Positions 15,583 to 23,870 of a stretch of 41,336 nucleotides of DNA are shown here, piece by piece. Numbering within the stretch: position 1 is the stretch's first letter; each line of letters starts with the position of its first letter. Below the pieces are notes generated by a model. That model saw only the letters and a program-made list of their open reading frames with translations, was not told the origin of the DNA and made no database searches. The stretch is from assembly GCA_910584825.1 (NCBI GenBank), contig CAJUCI010000023.1, positions 1 through 41,336 on the forward strand. The letters are read 5' to 3'. This DNA is from an uncultured Duncaniella sp. (GTDB lineage Bacteria > Bacteroidota > Bacteroidia > Bacteroidales > Muribaculaceae). The position numbers and the translations under genes were made by a program.

Positions 15583-16329
15583 ATGCGTAAATTCCTGTTT
15601 TCTATACTTATAGTTATAATGGGCACGGTCACGGGCCGTGCAGACGGCTTTTTTGCAGTAGACCGCAGCCGTCCGGCTGATTTTATCGACTTTGAGGTGC
15701 ATGCCCTTGTCGGCGGAAGCTATCTGACCGAGAATTATATGTCATGCTATCCCGAAATCTCCGACCTCAACACGTCGATAGGCCCGGCGTTCGGCATCGG
15801 AGCGGGGGTGCGGTTTAATATACGCAACTACATAGGGCTGGGCACCGAGCTTAATTTCACCCGCAATGCCTACAAGATGGATATGGCCGTGGTGGGGCAG
15901 CATAGCGTGTCAAACGTCTTTCAACGTAACACCTATTATAAGCTCGATTTCCCGGTATATATCTCGTTTCTGTTTGATTTGTCAGGCACGGTGAAATGGA
16001 ATGTCGACGGCGGTCTGTATTATTCCTATGGTGTGGGGGGTACGCAGAAGAGCAATATTTACGACACCCGTTCCAATGAGCTTGGCCAGCTCATGATGTC
16101 GGTGACTCCGTTGAAGGCTGACTTCTACAATGACCATAGGGCTTTCATCAACTCCTATGACCGCGGAGACATCGGACTTCACCTGGCCACGGGATTGACA
16201 TTTGCCCGCCACCTGCGTGTGGGTGTGCGTGCGCACATAGGCTTCTCAAATCTCGCCAACTCCACCGGCATCATCAAGCCGTCATCTCACACCCTCGACT
16301 TCCTCGGCAGCGTGGGATGGGAATTCTGA
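15583..16329 (+). CDS. Outer-membrane beta-barrel protein
   Basis: A 248-residue protein with an N-terminal signal sequence (MRKFLFSILIVIMGTVTGRA). The rest is alternating beta-strand sequence, with strand-like segments such as FGIGAGVRFNIRNYIGLGTELNF, and it ends ...LDFLGSVGWEF with the terminal phenylalanine recognised by the BAM machinery. It fits the broad PorT/OMP_b-brl group of Bacteroidota. It is monocistronic: divergent from the tRNA, convergent with aroB. Its function beyond outer-membrane residence cannot be inferred. Confidence 0.8.
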   Translation: MRKFLFSILIVIMGTVTGRADGFFAVDRSRPADFIDFEVHALVGGSYLTENYMSCYPEISDLNTSIGPAFGIGAGVRFNIRNYIGLGTELNFTRNAYKMDMAVVGQHSVSNVFQRNTYYKLDFPVYISFLFDLSGTVKWNVDGGLYYSYGVGGTQKSNIYDTRSNELGQLMMSVTPLKADFYNDHRAFINSYDRGDIGLHLATGLTFARHLRVGVRAHIGFSNLANSTGIIKPSSHTLDFLGSVGWEF

Positions 16330-16332
16330 GAA

Positions 16333-16483
16333 GAATTAAAAATTTAGAATTAAAAATTGGCTTCGCGATGTTTGCGGCAATCCGTATCGCGAAGCCAATT
16401 TTTTAATATCAGAACTGGCTTCGCAATGCTTACGTCCATATCGCGAAGCCAATTTTTAATTTTTAATTTTAAATTTTTAATTC
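16333..16483. repeat. Nested AT-rich inverted repeat with two GGCTTCGCGAT hairpins
   Basis: The first hairpin has an 18-bp stem (16352-16369 with 16386-16403) around a 16-base loop. A second, imperfect copy of the same element follows (16417-16427 with 16440-16450). The pair is flanked by AATTAAAAATT words that are inverted across the whole block, so it can also fold as one large palindrome. It lies between the convergent barrel gene and aroB and probably terminates both. Confidence 0.75.
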
Positions 16484-16484
16484 C

Positions 16485-17537
16485 CTATACCCCCATGAGG
16501 TCTCGGAAGATGTCGAGGGATTCGGTGATGTGGTCGGGGGTGGCGGTGCGGTCGATGAGGGGGGTGCCGGGGCGGGAGAGGAGTGTGAAGTTGATGTGGT
16601 CGGGGGTGTCGTTTTTCTTGTCGTGGCTCATTAGGGCGAGCAGACGCGGATAGTCGTCGCAAGTGATGGCGGGGGTGCCGTAGCCATGCTCCTTGAGATA
16701 GTTGGCGTAGCGGTAAAGCTCGGCCGAGGGGAACTGCTCGGCAAAGTTGGAGAGTATCATCTCGACAAGTATGCCCCATGCCACGGCATAGCCGTGAGGC
16801 ACAGCTGCGTTGCGCTCGAGGGCCAGTGACTCGAAGGCGTGACCGGCGGTGTGGCCGAGGTTGAGCGCGCGGCGTATGCCCTGTTCGCGCGGGTCTTCCT
16901 CCACGATGCGCTCCTTGACCTTGACGCTCTTCTCGAGAAGCGGGAGCAGACGGTCGAGGTCGGCGTTGACGATGTCAAAGGCGAGGAGTTCGTTGTAATC
17001 CTCCTCTGACGACAAGAGTCCGTGCTTGAGCATCTCGGCGTAGCCCGAGAGCAGTTCCACGCAGGGGAGGGTGGCGAAGGTGGATGTGGATATGACCACG
17101 GCATCGGCCGGAGCGAAGGCTCCGATTTCGTTTTTGAAACCGTTGAAGTTTATGCCTGTCTTGCCACCCACGGCGGCATCGACAGCCGAGAGGAGGGTGG
17201 TGGGAACGTTGATGAAGCGTATGCCGCGCTTGAATGTGGCGGCGGCAAATCCGCCCATGTCGGTCACAACACCGCCGCCTATGTTGATTACAAGTGACTT
17301 ACGTGTGGCTCCGCCATTTATCAGTTCGCTCCATATGTGCGAGAGCGAGTCGAGGTTTTTGGCCACATCGCCCGGCTCGGTGACAATGACAGGGTAGGGG
17401 AGGTCGAGCTTGGGGAGCACTTCGCGTTCAACGTTGCTGTCGGTGATGATGTGTACGGTGGCAGGGTGCATCTCATCGACGAGCGATGTGACGGCGCGGG
17501 ATATATCGTTGGTGTAAAGTATCTTCTGCATGGTCAT
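16485..17537 (-). CDS. aroB: 3-dehydroquinate synthase
   Basis: A 350-residue enzyme of the shikimate pathway, converting DAHP to 3-dehydroquinate with NAD and a divalent metal. GGGVVTDMGGFAAATFKRG, the following PTTLLSAVDAAVGGKTGINF and the metal-ligand region LNLGHTAGHAFE are diagnostic. The length is normal for the family. The ATG overlaps the stop of the upstream HAD gene as ATGA, so it is the last member of a coupled series. A second ATG two codons later is possible but the overlap favours the first. Confidence 0.95.
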   Translation of the reverse strand: MTMQKILYTNDISRAVTSLVDEMHPATVHIITDSNVEREVLPKLDLPYPVIVTEPGDVAKNLDSLSHIWSELINGGATRKSLVINIGGGVVTDMGGFAAATFKRGIRFINVPTTLLSAVDAAVGGKTGINFNGFKNEIGAFAPADAVVISTSTFATLPCVELLSGYAEMLKHGLLSSEEDYNELLAFDIVNADLDRLLPLLEKSVKVKERIVEEDPREQGIRRALNLGHTAGHAFESLALERNAAVPHGYAVAWGILVEMILSNFAEQFPSAELYRYANYLKEHGYGTPAITCDDYPRLLALMSHDKKNDTPDHINFTLLSRPGTPLIDRTATPDHITESLDIFRDLMGV

Positions 17538-18289
17538 GAGTCTATACGGGTGTTGAGAAGTGCGAGAAGGAGCATAGGCAGAGCCTCGGCGAACTTCTCC
17601 ATTGACGGGAAGACGATTGCGGCACCGGCCTTTTCCATCTCCTCGACCGGGATAGGGCCGGTGGTAACGCCTATGGTGAATGCTCCGGCCTTGTCGCCTG
17701 CCTCGATGCCGAGTGGCGCGTTCTCGATGACGATTGATTGCGAGGGGGATACGCGGGCCAGCTGCATGGCGCGGATAAACGGCTCGGGGTGGGGTTTGCC
17801 ATGTTTGACGTCGCGCGAGGTGATGCGCATGTCGGGGTCGAATAGCCCGAGGAAGTCGGTGTCGATGCGCGATATGAGGCTGCTTTGGCCCGAGCCGGTC
17901 ACGAGCACACGTCGTATGCCGGCCTGGCTGAGGGTCGTCACCATATCGAGCGCGCCCGGCATTGGCTTGACAGGCGGGAGTTCGTTGAAATAGACGGTCT
18001 TCTTGTGGTAGAGGCTCTCCTTCTCCTCGTCGGTGGCGTCACGGCCGAGGGCGCGGTTGAACAGTGTGTTGATAGTCGACGCGCCTGTGCGTCCCTCGTA
18101 TAGGTAGAATTCGTCGCGTGTGCACGGTATGCCCGCCTCGGTCATGAGACGGTGCCAGGCGGCGGTGTGATTTTTCATCGAGTCATAGAGCGTGCCGTCC
18201 ATGTCGATGAGCGCGGCACGCGGAGTGACGCAGCTGTAGTGGTGACGCTGCAGGAAACGTACTATGTCGGAGTGGAAGGGTGATATCAT
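17534..18289 (-). CDS. HAD-superfamily phosphatase (beta-phosphoglucomutase-like)
   Basis: A 251-residue protein. Motif I DMDGTLYD (29-36) has the nucleophile Asp29 and the general acid Asp31. Motif II VTGS, motif III KPHPEPF and motif IV VIENAPLGIEAG follow in order, with the helical C1 cap between motifs I and II. This places it in the beta-phosphoglucomutase/phosphoglycolate phosphatase branch. The substrate is not determinable. It overlaps both neighbours (AsmA-like upstream, aroB downstream) by four bases, showing translational coupling rather than shared function. Confidence 0.88.
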   Translation of the reverse strand: MISPFHSDIVRFLQRHHYSCVTPRAALIDMDGTLYDSMKNHTAAWHRLMTEAGIPCTRDEFYLYEGRTGASTINTLFNRALGRDATDEEKESLYHKKTVYFNELPPVKPMPGALDMVTTLSQAGIRRVLVTGSGQSSLISRIDTDFLGLFDPDMRITSRDVKHGKPHPEPFIRAMQLARVSPSQSIVIENAPLGIEAGDKAGAFTIGVTTGPIPVEEMEKAGAAIVFPSMEKFAEALPMLLLALLNTRIDS

Positions 18290-21200
18290 TTCTTTCTTTT
18301 TTTCTTTTTGTCGGTGACGGGGGCTTTGACTGCCGAGGTGGTGTCAGGCGGTGCAATCAGTCCCTCGCGGATAAAGTAGAGCGAGTCGGCTGACGATATG
18401 GTGTCGGCCTTGAGGTCCACGTCCATAATGTCGCGCCCGACGCTGTTGAAGTTGAGGTTCTTGACACGCGCGTTGTTGACACCCCGGCGGAATACGTTGC
18501 GTATCTGTTGAACGAGGTTGACACGCGTGGTGTCGGCGATGGATACGGTGCGGGCCATGCTTTTCTCGCTGAACTTGGCCTTGCCCACCCTTATCTTCAT
18601 GTCGTCGGGGTTGCCCGAGACGTTGATGCCGAACTTGAACGGCAGCGGCGACTTGAGCACGGCGATGTGATAGTTGAAGTTCATTGCCAGGTCGTTGCTG
18701 CCCATCACGCCGAGTTTGTAGCGGTCGAGATTGAACATGAAGGGGAACATCTGCATCTGCGAGTTGTCGACAATCATCTCTACGGTCATGCTGTCAATCA
18801 TGTTGTGCTCCTTGTGCTTGAACAGCAGCCATTTGCCTATAGTGCGGAAAGTCTCGTCATCCATGACCACGAGCGAGTCGCCTGACACCTTGATGGCTGC
18901 CTTGAGCGACGGTATGTCGATATTCATGGCCGAATCGAGTGCGGTAGTCGCGGCTATGTCGGCATTGATGACTCCGCCTATGCCTTGGAGCAGAGGCATG
19001 AGGGTGTCGATGGCCGGTACGAGGTCGAGGAATTCGGCTATGCGGAACCCGTCGACCGACATGCCGAAGGCAAACGATGCGTCATGCTTTGTCGGGGCGG
19101 TGTAGAGGGCGTTGAGGTTGACCGAGCCGATGTCGGAGCGCGCCCCGAGCTGCGAGAGGTTGAGCGCGCCGCCAAAGGCATTGAGTGTGCCTTTGAAGTC
19201 ATGGAACGTAAGGTCGGAGTACGTTATATGGTTGGCGCGGATATTGAATGTGGCTTCGAGATTGTTGGGGATTATCAGCACCGAAGTCGAGTCGACCGAG
19301 GCCGAGGCGGCATCGACAGACGACTGCAGCGCACTCTCGTCGGCATTCTCGTCAATCGGTGCTGTCAGGGCCACGGCTCCCGTGGTATCACGGTCAGCGA
19401 ATGCCGCACCGGCAAATATCGCTCCAGCTATCTCATTGACATTGATTGAGTCGCAGTTGAGATTGAATTTCGCCACGAGTGGCTGATAGCCTCGGCGTGA
19501 TGTGAGCGACTTGGATATGTTGGAAATCGAGCCGTCAAGGGTGAAGTCGCTATGGCCCACGTTGACATGCGTCTCATGGATGTGCACCGAGTCGGTAGAG
19601 AAATCCACGTTTAGCCCGGTTATGCGGTTGCGCAGCGGGAAGAGCGGGGTGAACATGCGCATCCTCTCGGCCTGCAGCGAGCCGGATGCCTGCCAGTTGC
19701 GGAGTATGCGGCGTAGCGAGCGGTCGACCTCAAGTTCGTATCCCTCGTCGGCCGTAGTCTTGCGAGTCGATGTGTCGCGGCGTGATGCGCGCGCCGCGCG
19801 TTCGGAGCGCGCTATGGCATTGGCAAGGGCTGTGATAGAGTCGGCTGACAGTCCGGGATGTGCCCGGCGCAGCGAGTCGCGGCGTGCCCATTTGCGTTGC
19901 GTGAAGGCTGATGACGAGGGGTGTACGGTGAGGGCCATGCGGGCGTTTCCGAGCATGGCGCGGTTGATGCGGTCGCCGTAGAGGGCCGAGCCGGTGGCGA
20001 CGTTGAGCCTCAGCTGGGGCTGTCGGGCTGCGCCTTTGTAGCGTTGAAGTGCCATCCCGATTGCAGCATCACGCAGATGCACACGCATGGAATCCTCGCT
20101 TGACTTGAACGAGAACCGCTCGGCCACAATGCGGCCGCCGATGGGATTTATTATGGTGGTGTCGGCACTTGATGCGGTGTTGCGGCATCCGACACCCATC
20201 TTCATGCCACGCGCACGCATGTCGAGGTCCTGAATCATGCATGACAGTGTGTCAACCATGAGTGATGCGGTCAGCATAGAGTCGACGCTCACGCCGTCGC
20301 GCACAAACGACGAGTTGGTGCCGAATTTCAGCTCCATCTCGCGTGAATAGATGTGGGCCGGTAGCTCGGGCATCTCCACGAGCAGGCCCGAGAGCGAGGC
20401 GTCGCCCTTGAGGCGTATGTTGTGAAACTTTTCCTTGTCGAGCCAACTCCTGCGCAGGTCAAAGTCGCAGTCGGCTTTCAGCAGACCCTCTACCTCGCAC
20501 GGCAGTTGGGCGAGCAGACTCTTGGGCAGATGCTGTACGCTCAGCCCGCCACGGAATGTGCCGTTGACTTTGGGGTCGGAGAGGGGCCGGGTGACGTTGC
20601 CGGTGAGTGTGAATCCCATCCCTTCACCCCGGGCATAGAGGCGGGAGATGCTCAATATCGAGCGGTCAAGGTCGAGGCCGTCGACTTGTCCGTCAGCCTG
20701 CAGCTCGAATCGGTCAAGGGTCATGCCGTCATAGGAGACTGAGCCTTCGGGCATCTTGAGTTGGAAATTGAAGGAGGGGAGCGAGTCGACCCCGACGGCA
20801 TAGGGGCGTGTGAGCTGCATGCCGAGCGCGATGGAGAGGTCGGCGGCATCCACCTTGTCCAGCTCTCCACGCATCTGCTTGGGTATCACGGCGATGAAGT
20901 GGCTTATCGGCGTGAGGGGCAGGTTGAGATTCATTGACTCGATGCGTAAATCCTTCTCAAAGTCAAGGGTGGTGTTGAGCACGGCATCGACATCGCCCAC
21001 CGTGAGCTTGAAGTCGCTGAGTGACGCACGCAACGGATGTCGGGCCGACCAGCTTATGTCGCCACCAATGCCCATCTTCAACCTGCTTATGCTGATTGAC
21101 GAGATGTCGGCCGAGGTCAGGCCGCCTATGGCGAGGCTATAGACAGGGGCCTTTTCTCCCTGCAGTCGGGTGGTCAGAAGATTGACCGTTACATCCATGC

Positions 21201-21756
21201 TGTCGGGGATGGAGCGGTAGCGTATGGGAAAACCGCCGTCGATGCGGAATGTGCCCATCGTGAAGTCGGGAATCTCGAGCGGGCCGTCATCGGTAGGCTT
21301 GTCCTCCGATGGTGGGAATATGTCGAGGCTCCAGCACTCAGGGGTGGCCTGGACAAGGTTGACCTTGGGTGAGTCGAGCGTTATGTCGTAGAGTGATATA
21401 TTGCCCGCGAGAAGCTGCGGGATGTTGATGCCGGCATCGAGATGCGAGAGTGACAGCAAGGAGTCGGCATACTCGGGCAACCGGGATTTCACCTCGGCCG
21501 GCAGACGGTCAAAAGCGCGGGTGCGGATGTCGAGGTCGCGGATGTCGAGGTCAAAGCGCGGGAATGTGCTCCAGAAGCTGATTTCGATTCTTCCGATTTT
21601 CACATCCGCGTCAAGATACTCGTTGGCATACCTTTCAGCTATCGGGGTCAGTTTCTCCGGCTTCAGGTAATTGACGGCCACAGTGATGACCGCCAGCACT
21701 ATGAGTATCAGTGCGAGCAGTGTCAGGCCGAGATATTTGAGTATCTTACGTGTCAT
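18286..21756 (-). CDS. AsmA-family envelope protein
   Basis: A 1156-residue protein with a single N-terminal transmembrane anchor (LGLTLLALILIVLAVITVAV) followed by the AsmA signature region LKPEKLTPIAERYANEYLDADVKIGRIEISFWSTFPRFDLDIRDL. The remaining roughly 1000 residues are repetitive beta-rich sequence, as in AsmA/TamB/YhdP proteins that span the periplasm and are thought to carry phospholipids to the outer membrane. A charged segment around SERAARASRRDTSTRKTT interrupts the beta pattern at mid-length. The C-terminus is a lysine-rich tail (KKKKRKK). It overlaps the DUF5715 gene upstream and the HAD gene downstream by four bases each. Confidence 0.88.
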   Translation of the reverse strand: MTRKILKYLGLTLLALILIVLAVITVAVNYLKPEKLTPIAERYANEYLDADVKIGRIEISFWSTFPRFDLDIRDLDIRTRAFDRLPAEVKSRLPEYADSLLSLSHLDAGINIPQLLAGNISLYDITLDSPKVNLVQATPECWSLDIFPPSEDKPTDDGPLEIPDFTMGTFRIDGGFPIRYRSIPDSMDVTVNLLTTRLQGEKAPVYSLAIGGLTSADISSISISRLKMGIGGDISWSARHPLRASLSDFKLTVGDVDAVLNTTLDFEKDLRIESMNLNLPLTPISHFIAVIPKQMRGELDKVDAADLSIALGMQLTRPYAVGVDSLPSFNFQLKMPEGSVSYDGMTLDRFELQADGQVDGLDLDRSILSISRLYARGEGMGFTLTGNVTRPLSDPKVNGTFRGGLSVQHLPKSLLAQLPCEVEGLLKADCDFDLRRSWLDKEKFHNIRLKGDASLSGLLVEMPELPAHIYSREMELKFGTNSSFVRDGVSVDSMLTASLMVDTLSCMIQDLDMRARGMKMGVGCRNTASSADTTIINPIGGRIVAERFSFKSSEDSMRVHLRDAAIGMALQRYKGAARQPQLRLNVATGSALYGDRINRAMLGNARMALTVHPSSSAFTQRKWARRDSLRRAHPGLSADSITALANAIARSERAARASRRDTSTRKTTADEGYELEVDRSLRRILRNWQASGSLQAERMRMFTPLFPLRNRITGLNVDFSTDSVHIHETHVNVGHSDFTLDGSISNISKSLTSRRGYQPLVAKFNLNCDSINVNEIAGAIFAGAAFADRDTTGAVALTAPIDENADESALQSSVDAASASVDSTSVLIIPNNLEATFNIRANHITYSDLTFHDFKGTLNAFGGALNLSQLGARSDIGSVNLNALYTAPTKHDASFAFGMSVDGFRIAEFLDLVPAIDTLMPLLQGIGGVINADIAATTALDSAMNIDIPSLKAAIKVSGDSLVVMDDETFRTIGKWLLFKHKEHNMIDSMTVEMIVDNSQMQMFPFMFNLDRYKLGVMGSNDLAMNFNYHIAVLKSPLPFKFGINVSGNPDDMKIRVGKAKFSEKSMARTVSIADTTRVNLVQQIRNVFRRGVNNARVKNLNFNSVGRDIMDVDLKADTISSADSLYFIREGLIAPPDTTSAVKAPVTDKKKKRKK

Positions 21757-22628
21757 TCGTTTACTTTGTTACGTGCGGTGATGTGAAAGCATGGCTGTCC
21801 CACCTCGTATTTTACCCATATCTTCTCCTCCTCGCGCATGGCCTTGAGCACTTCAGCGAGTATGCCCTTGAGGTCGTCGACGCTGCGGGCCGGTTCGGGC
21901 GACGAGGCTACGAAGGAGGCATAGGAGATGTCAAACGTCGTGCCAAGCTGATGCACCGACGAGTCGATGGCGTTGCGGTTGCGGCGGCGCAGACGCTTGA
22001 CGGTCTGCGGTGTGCGCAACAGGCTCGTCACCTTGATGCGATAGTCGCCTCCGCCGCGCGCGGCGATGGTGTCACGGAAACGGTGGCCTATCTCCTTGAG
22101 CGTGGCTGCCGCCTGCGGCACGAGATAGGGGCGTGAGAAGATGAGTGTGTCGAGGTAATAGTCGGCGCAGGTGGTCACCTTGACTATCGGGCGGTCAATC
22201 TGCCAGTGCGAGCGGGTGTCGGTGAGCGGGCGCAGACCGTAACGCTCGGCCTCGGCCCAGTGCACGTAGTTGGAGTCGTTGAAAAACGGGCGCAGATTGC
22301 CGAAATAGTTTACCTTGATGCGTTGGGTCGGCTCGGGCATCTTGTCAAGATGGCGCAGATAGAAACTCACGGTGTCGAGTTTCTCGAGGTCGTAGACGTT
22401 TGAGCCTGAGAACAATTCCACGACAGGGGGCTTGGAATCGACAATCTCGTTGTCGGAAACCGTGGCGTCGTTTCCGGGCGAGGGCACGCACATGACCACA
22501 CACAGGGCTATGAACAACATCACCGGCAGCAGCAGTCTCAGCACTTTGATGGGGCTGACCTTGCGGCGTACTACCTTACGTTTGCGCTTCACGGGCGCGG
22601 ACGGCTGTTGCTGTGTGTCGGGTGTCAT
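21753..22628 (-). CDS. DUF5715-like membrane-anchored protein resembling M15 peptidases
   Basis: A 291-residue protein. A very basic N-terminus (KRKRKVVRRKV) precedes one transmembrane segment (about 29-48), leaving the rest outside the cytoplasm. The C-terminal domain has SLLRTPQTVKRL (from 202), SSVHQLGTTFDI with His226 and Asp233 in HX6D spacing, and His282 in PCFHIT. These match, in order, the R, HxxxxxxD and final H of zinc peptidases of the VanY/M15 type. The usual ExxH base is not obvious, since a Gln occupies that region, so activity is uncertain. A peptidoglycan-cleaving or binding role is inferred. It lies 25 bases after queC and overlaps the AsmA-like gene. Confidence 0.75.
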   Translation of the reverse strand: MTPDTQQQPSAPVKRKRKVVRRKVSPIKVLRLLLPVMLFIALCVVMCVPSPGNDATVSDNEIVDSKPPVVELFSGSNVYDLEKLDTVSFYLRHLDKMPEPTQRIKVNYFGNLRPFFNDSNYVHWAEAERYGLRPLTDTRSHWQIDRPIVKVTTCADYYLDTLIFSRPYLVPQAAATLKEIGHRFRDTIAARGGGDYRIKVTSLLRTPQTVKRLRRRNRNAIDSSVHQLGTTFDISYASFVASSPEPARSVDDLKGILAEVLKAMREEEKIWVKYEVGQPCFHITARNKVNE

Positions 22629-22653
22629 TCCTTATTATATTATATATGTGTGG

Positions 22654-23298
22654 TCAATCGTCATTGAGCACTATGCCGGCATATTTCAATGCCTCGGCGC
22701 GCTCCATGCATGTGCCGCATTTGCCGCAATGCTTCTCGCCGCCTTTGTAGCAGGAGTAGGTGAGCGAGTAGTCCACGCCCAGGTTCTTGCCGCGCACGGC
22801 TATCTCCCCCTTGGTGAGCGAGGTGTAGGGGGCGTATAGTTCGAGGTGCTCGTATGTGCCGTCGGCGATGGCCGCGCCCATCGAGCGGATGAACTCGGGG
22901 CGGCAGTCGGGATAGATGGCGTGGTCGCCCGAGTGGTTGGCTATCATCACGCCGTCGAGATGGCGGCTCTCGGCGAGTCCGGCGGCCACGGCGAGCATGA
23001 TGCCGTTGCGGAACGGCACCACCGTCGAGCGCATATTCTCATCCTCATATTGCCCCTCGGGTATGGCGTCGGCTCCCTGCAGGAGTGCGCTGTCAAAGTG
23101 GCGGGCCATGAATGTGAGGTCAATCTCTATCCATTCGATGCCCAGCATCTCGCAGTTGAGGCGGGCACAGCGGGCCTCGCGCTTGTTGTGGTTCGAGCCA
23201 TACTGAAATGTCACCGCGGCAGCGATGCTGTCGCGGTATTCATGGAGCATGGTCACGGAGTCCATGCCTCCTGAGAGGACTAACAGGTACTTTTTCAT
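22654..23298 (-). CDS. queC: 7-cyano-7-deazaguanine (preQ0) synthase
   Basis: A 214-residue PP-loop ATP enzyme that converts 7-carboxy-7-deazaguanine and ammonia to preQ0. The ATP pyrophosphate loop is SGGMDS (9-14). The zinc site is formed by Cys183, Cys191, Cys194 and Cys197 in the tail around HCGKCGTC. FRNGIMLAVAA is also family-specific. queF, the next enzyme of queuosine synthesis, is the gene just upstream; queD and queE are not in the window. Confidence 0.95.
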   Translation of the reverse strand: MKKYLLVLSGGMDSVTMLHEYRDSIAAAVTFQYGSNHNKREARCARLNCEMLGIEWIEIDLTFMARHFDSALLQGADAIPEGQYEDENMRSTVVPFRNGIMLAVAAGLAESRHLDGVMIANHSGDHAIYPDCRPEFIRSMGAAIADGTYEHLELYAPYTSLTKGEIAVRGKNLGVDYSLTYSCYKGGEKHCGKCGTCMERAEALKYAGIVLNDD

Positions 23299-23313
23299 AA
23301 ATGTAAAATTGAG

Positions 23314-23363
23314 AATTTAAAATGTAAAATTATCGGCTGACGAGTAATTCTACATTTTAAATT
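23314..23363. repeat. AT-rich hairpin between queF and queC
   Basis: Arms 23314-23332 and 23345-23363 pair over 19 bp with one mismatch around a 12-base loop; the repeated word is AAATTTAAAATGTAAAATT. It occupies the 72-base queF-queC gap and could attenuate transcription into queC. Confidence 0.65.
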
Positions 23364-23370
23364 TCACATT

Positions 23371-23841
23371 TTAAATTTCCTTACACATCGCCGCAAGCAT
23401 CCTCGCCTTGACCATCTCCTGATGGTCGGCGTCGCCCCAGTTGGCGAACGGGTGTATGGCTATGCCGCCACGCGGGGTGAAGATGCCCTTGACCTCGATA
23501 TATTTCGGGTCCATGAGGCGGATGAGGTCTTTCATGATGATATTGACGCAGTCCTCATGGAAATCGCCGTGGTTGCGGAAGCTGAAGAGATAGAGCTTGA
23601 GGCTCTTGCTCTCAACCATCCTTTCGCGCGGGATGTATGAAATCAGTATCGTGGCAAAGTCGGGCTGGCCGGTCTTGGGGCACAGCGAGGTGAACTCGGG
23701 GCAGGTGAAAGTGACGAGATATTCGTTGCCGGGGTGCTTGTTGACAAACGCCTCAAGCACCTCGGGCGAATATTGGTCAGGATATTTAACTCGGGTGTCA
23801 CCCAAGAGGGTGATACCGTCAAGTTCGTTATCGGAACGCAT
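23371..23841 (-). CDS. queF: NADPH-dependent 7-cyano-7-deazaguanine reductase (preQ0 to preQ1)
   Basis: A 156-residue type I QueF (short, single T-fold form). The nucleophile is Cys54 in FTSLCPKTGQPD, which also supplies the conserved Asp61; ESKSLKLYLFSFRN (from Glu77) is the NADPH-binding QueF signature, and FHEDCVN follows. It reduces the nitrile made by QueC to the aminomethyl group of preQ1, later inserted into tRNAs with GUN anticodons. It starts 29 bases after tyrS. No preQ1 riboswitch-like fold is visible in that short gap. Confidence 0.95.
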   Translation of the reverse strand: MRSDNELDGITLLGDTRVKYPDQYSPEVLEAFVNKHPGNEYLVTFTCPEFTSLCPKTGQPDFATILISYIPRERMVESKSLKLYLFSFRNHGDFHEDCVNIIMKDLIRLMDPKYIEVKGIFTPRGGIAIHPFANWGDADHQEMVKARMLAAMCKEI

Positions 23842-23870
23842 ATGTCGATTTCGGATTCTGCATCATCACC

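Noticed and set aside
23842..23870. preQ1 riboswitch upstream of queF
   Set aside because: The gap after tyrS is only 29 bases and shows no stem-loop with an A-rich tail of the preQ1 type.
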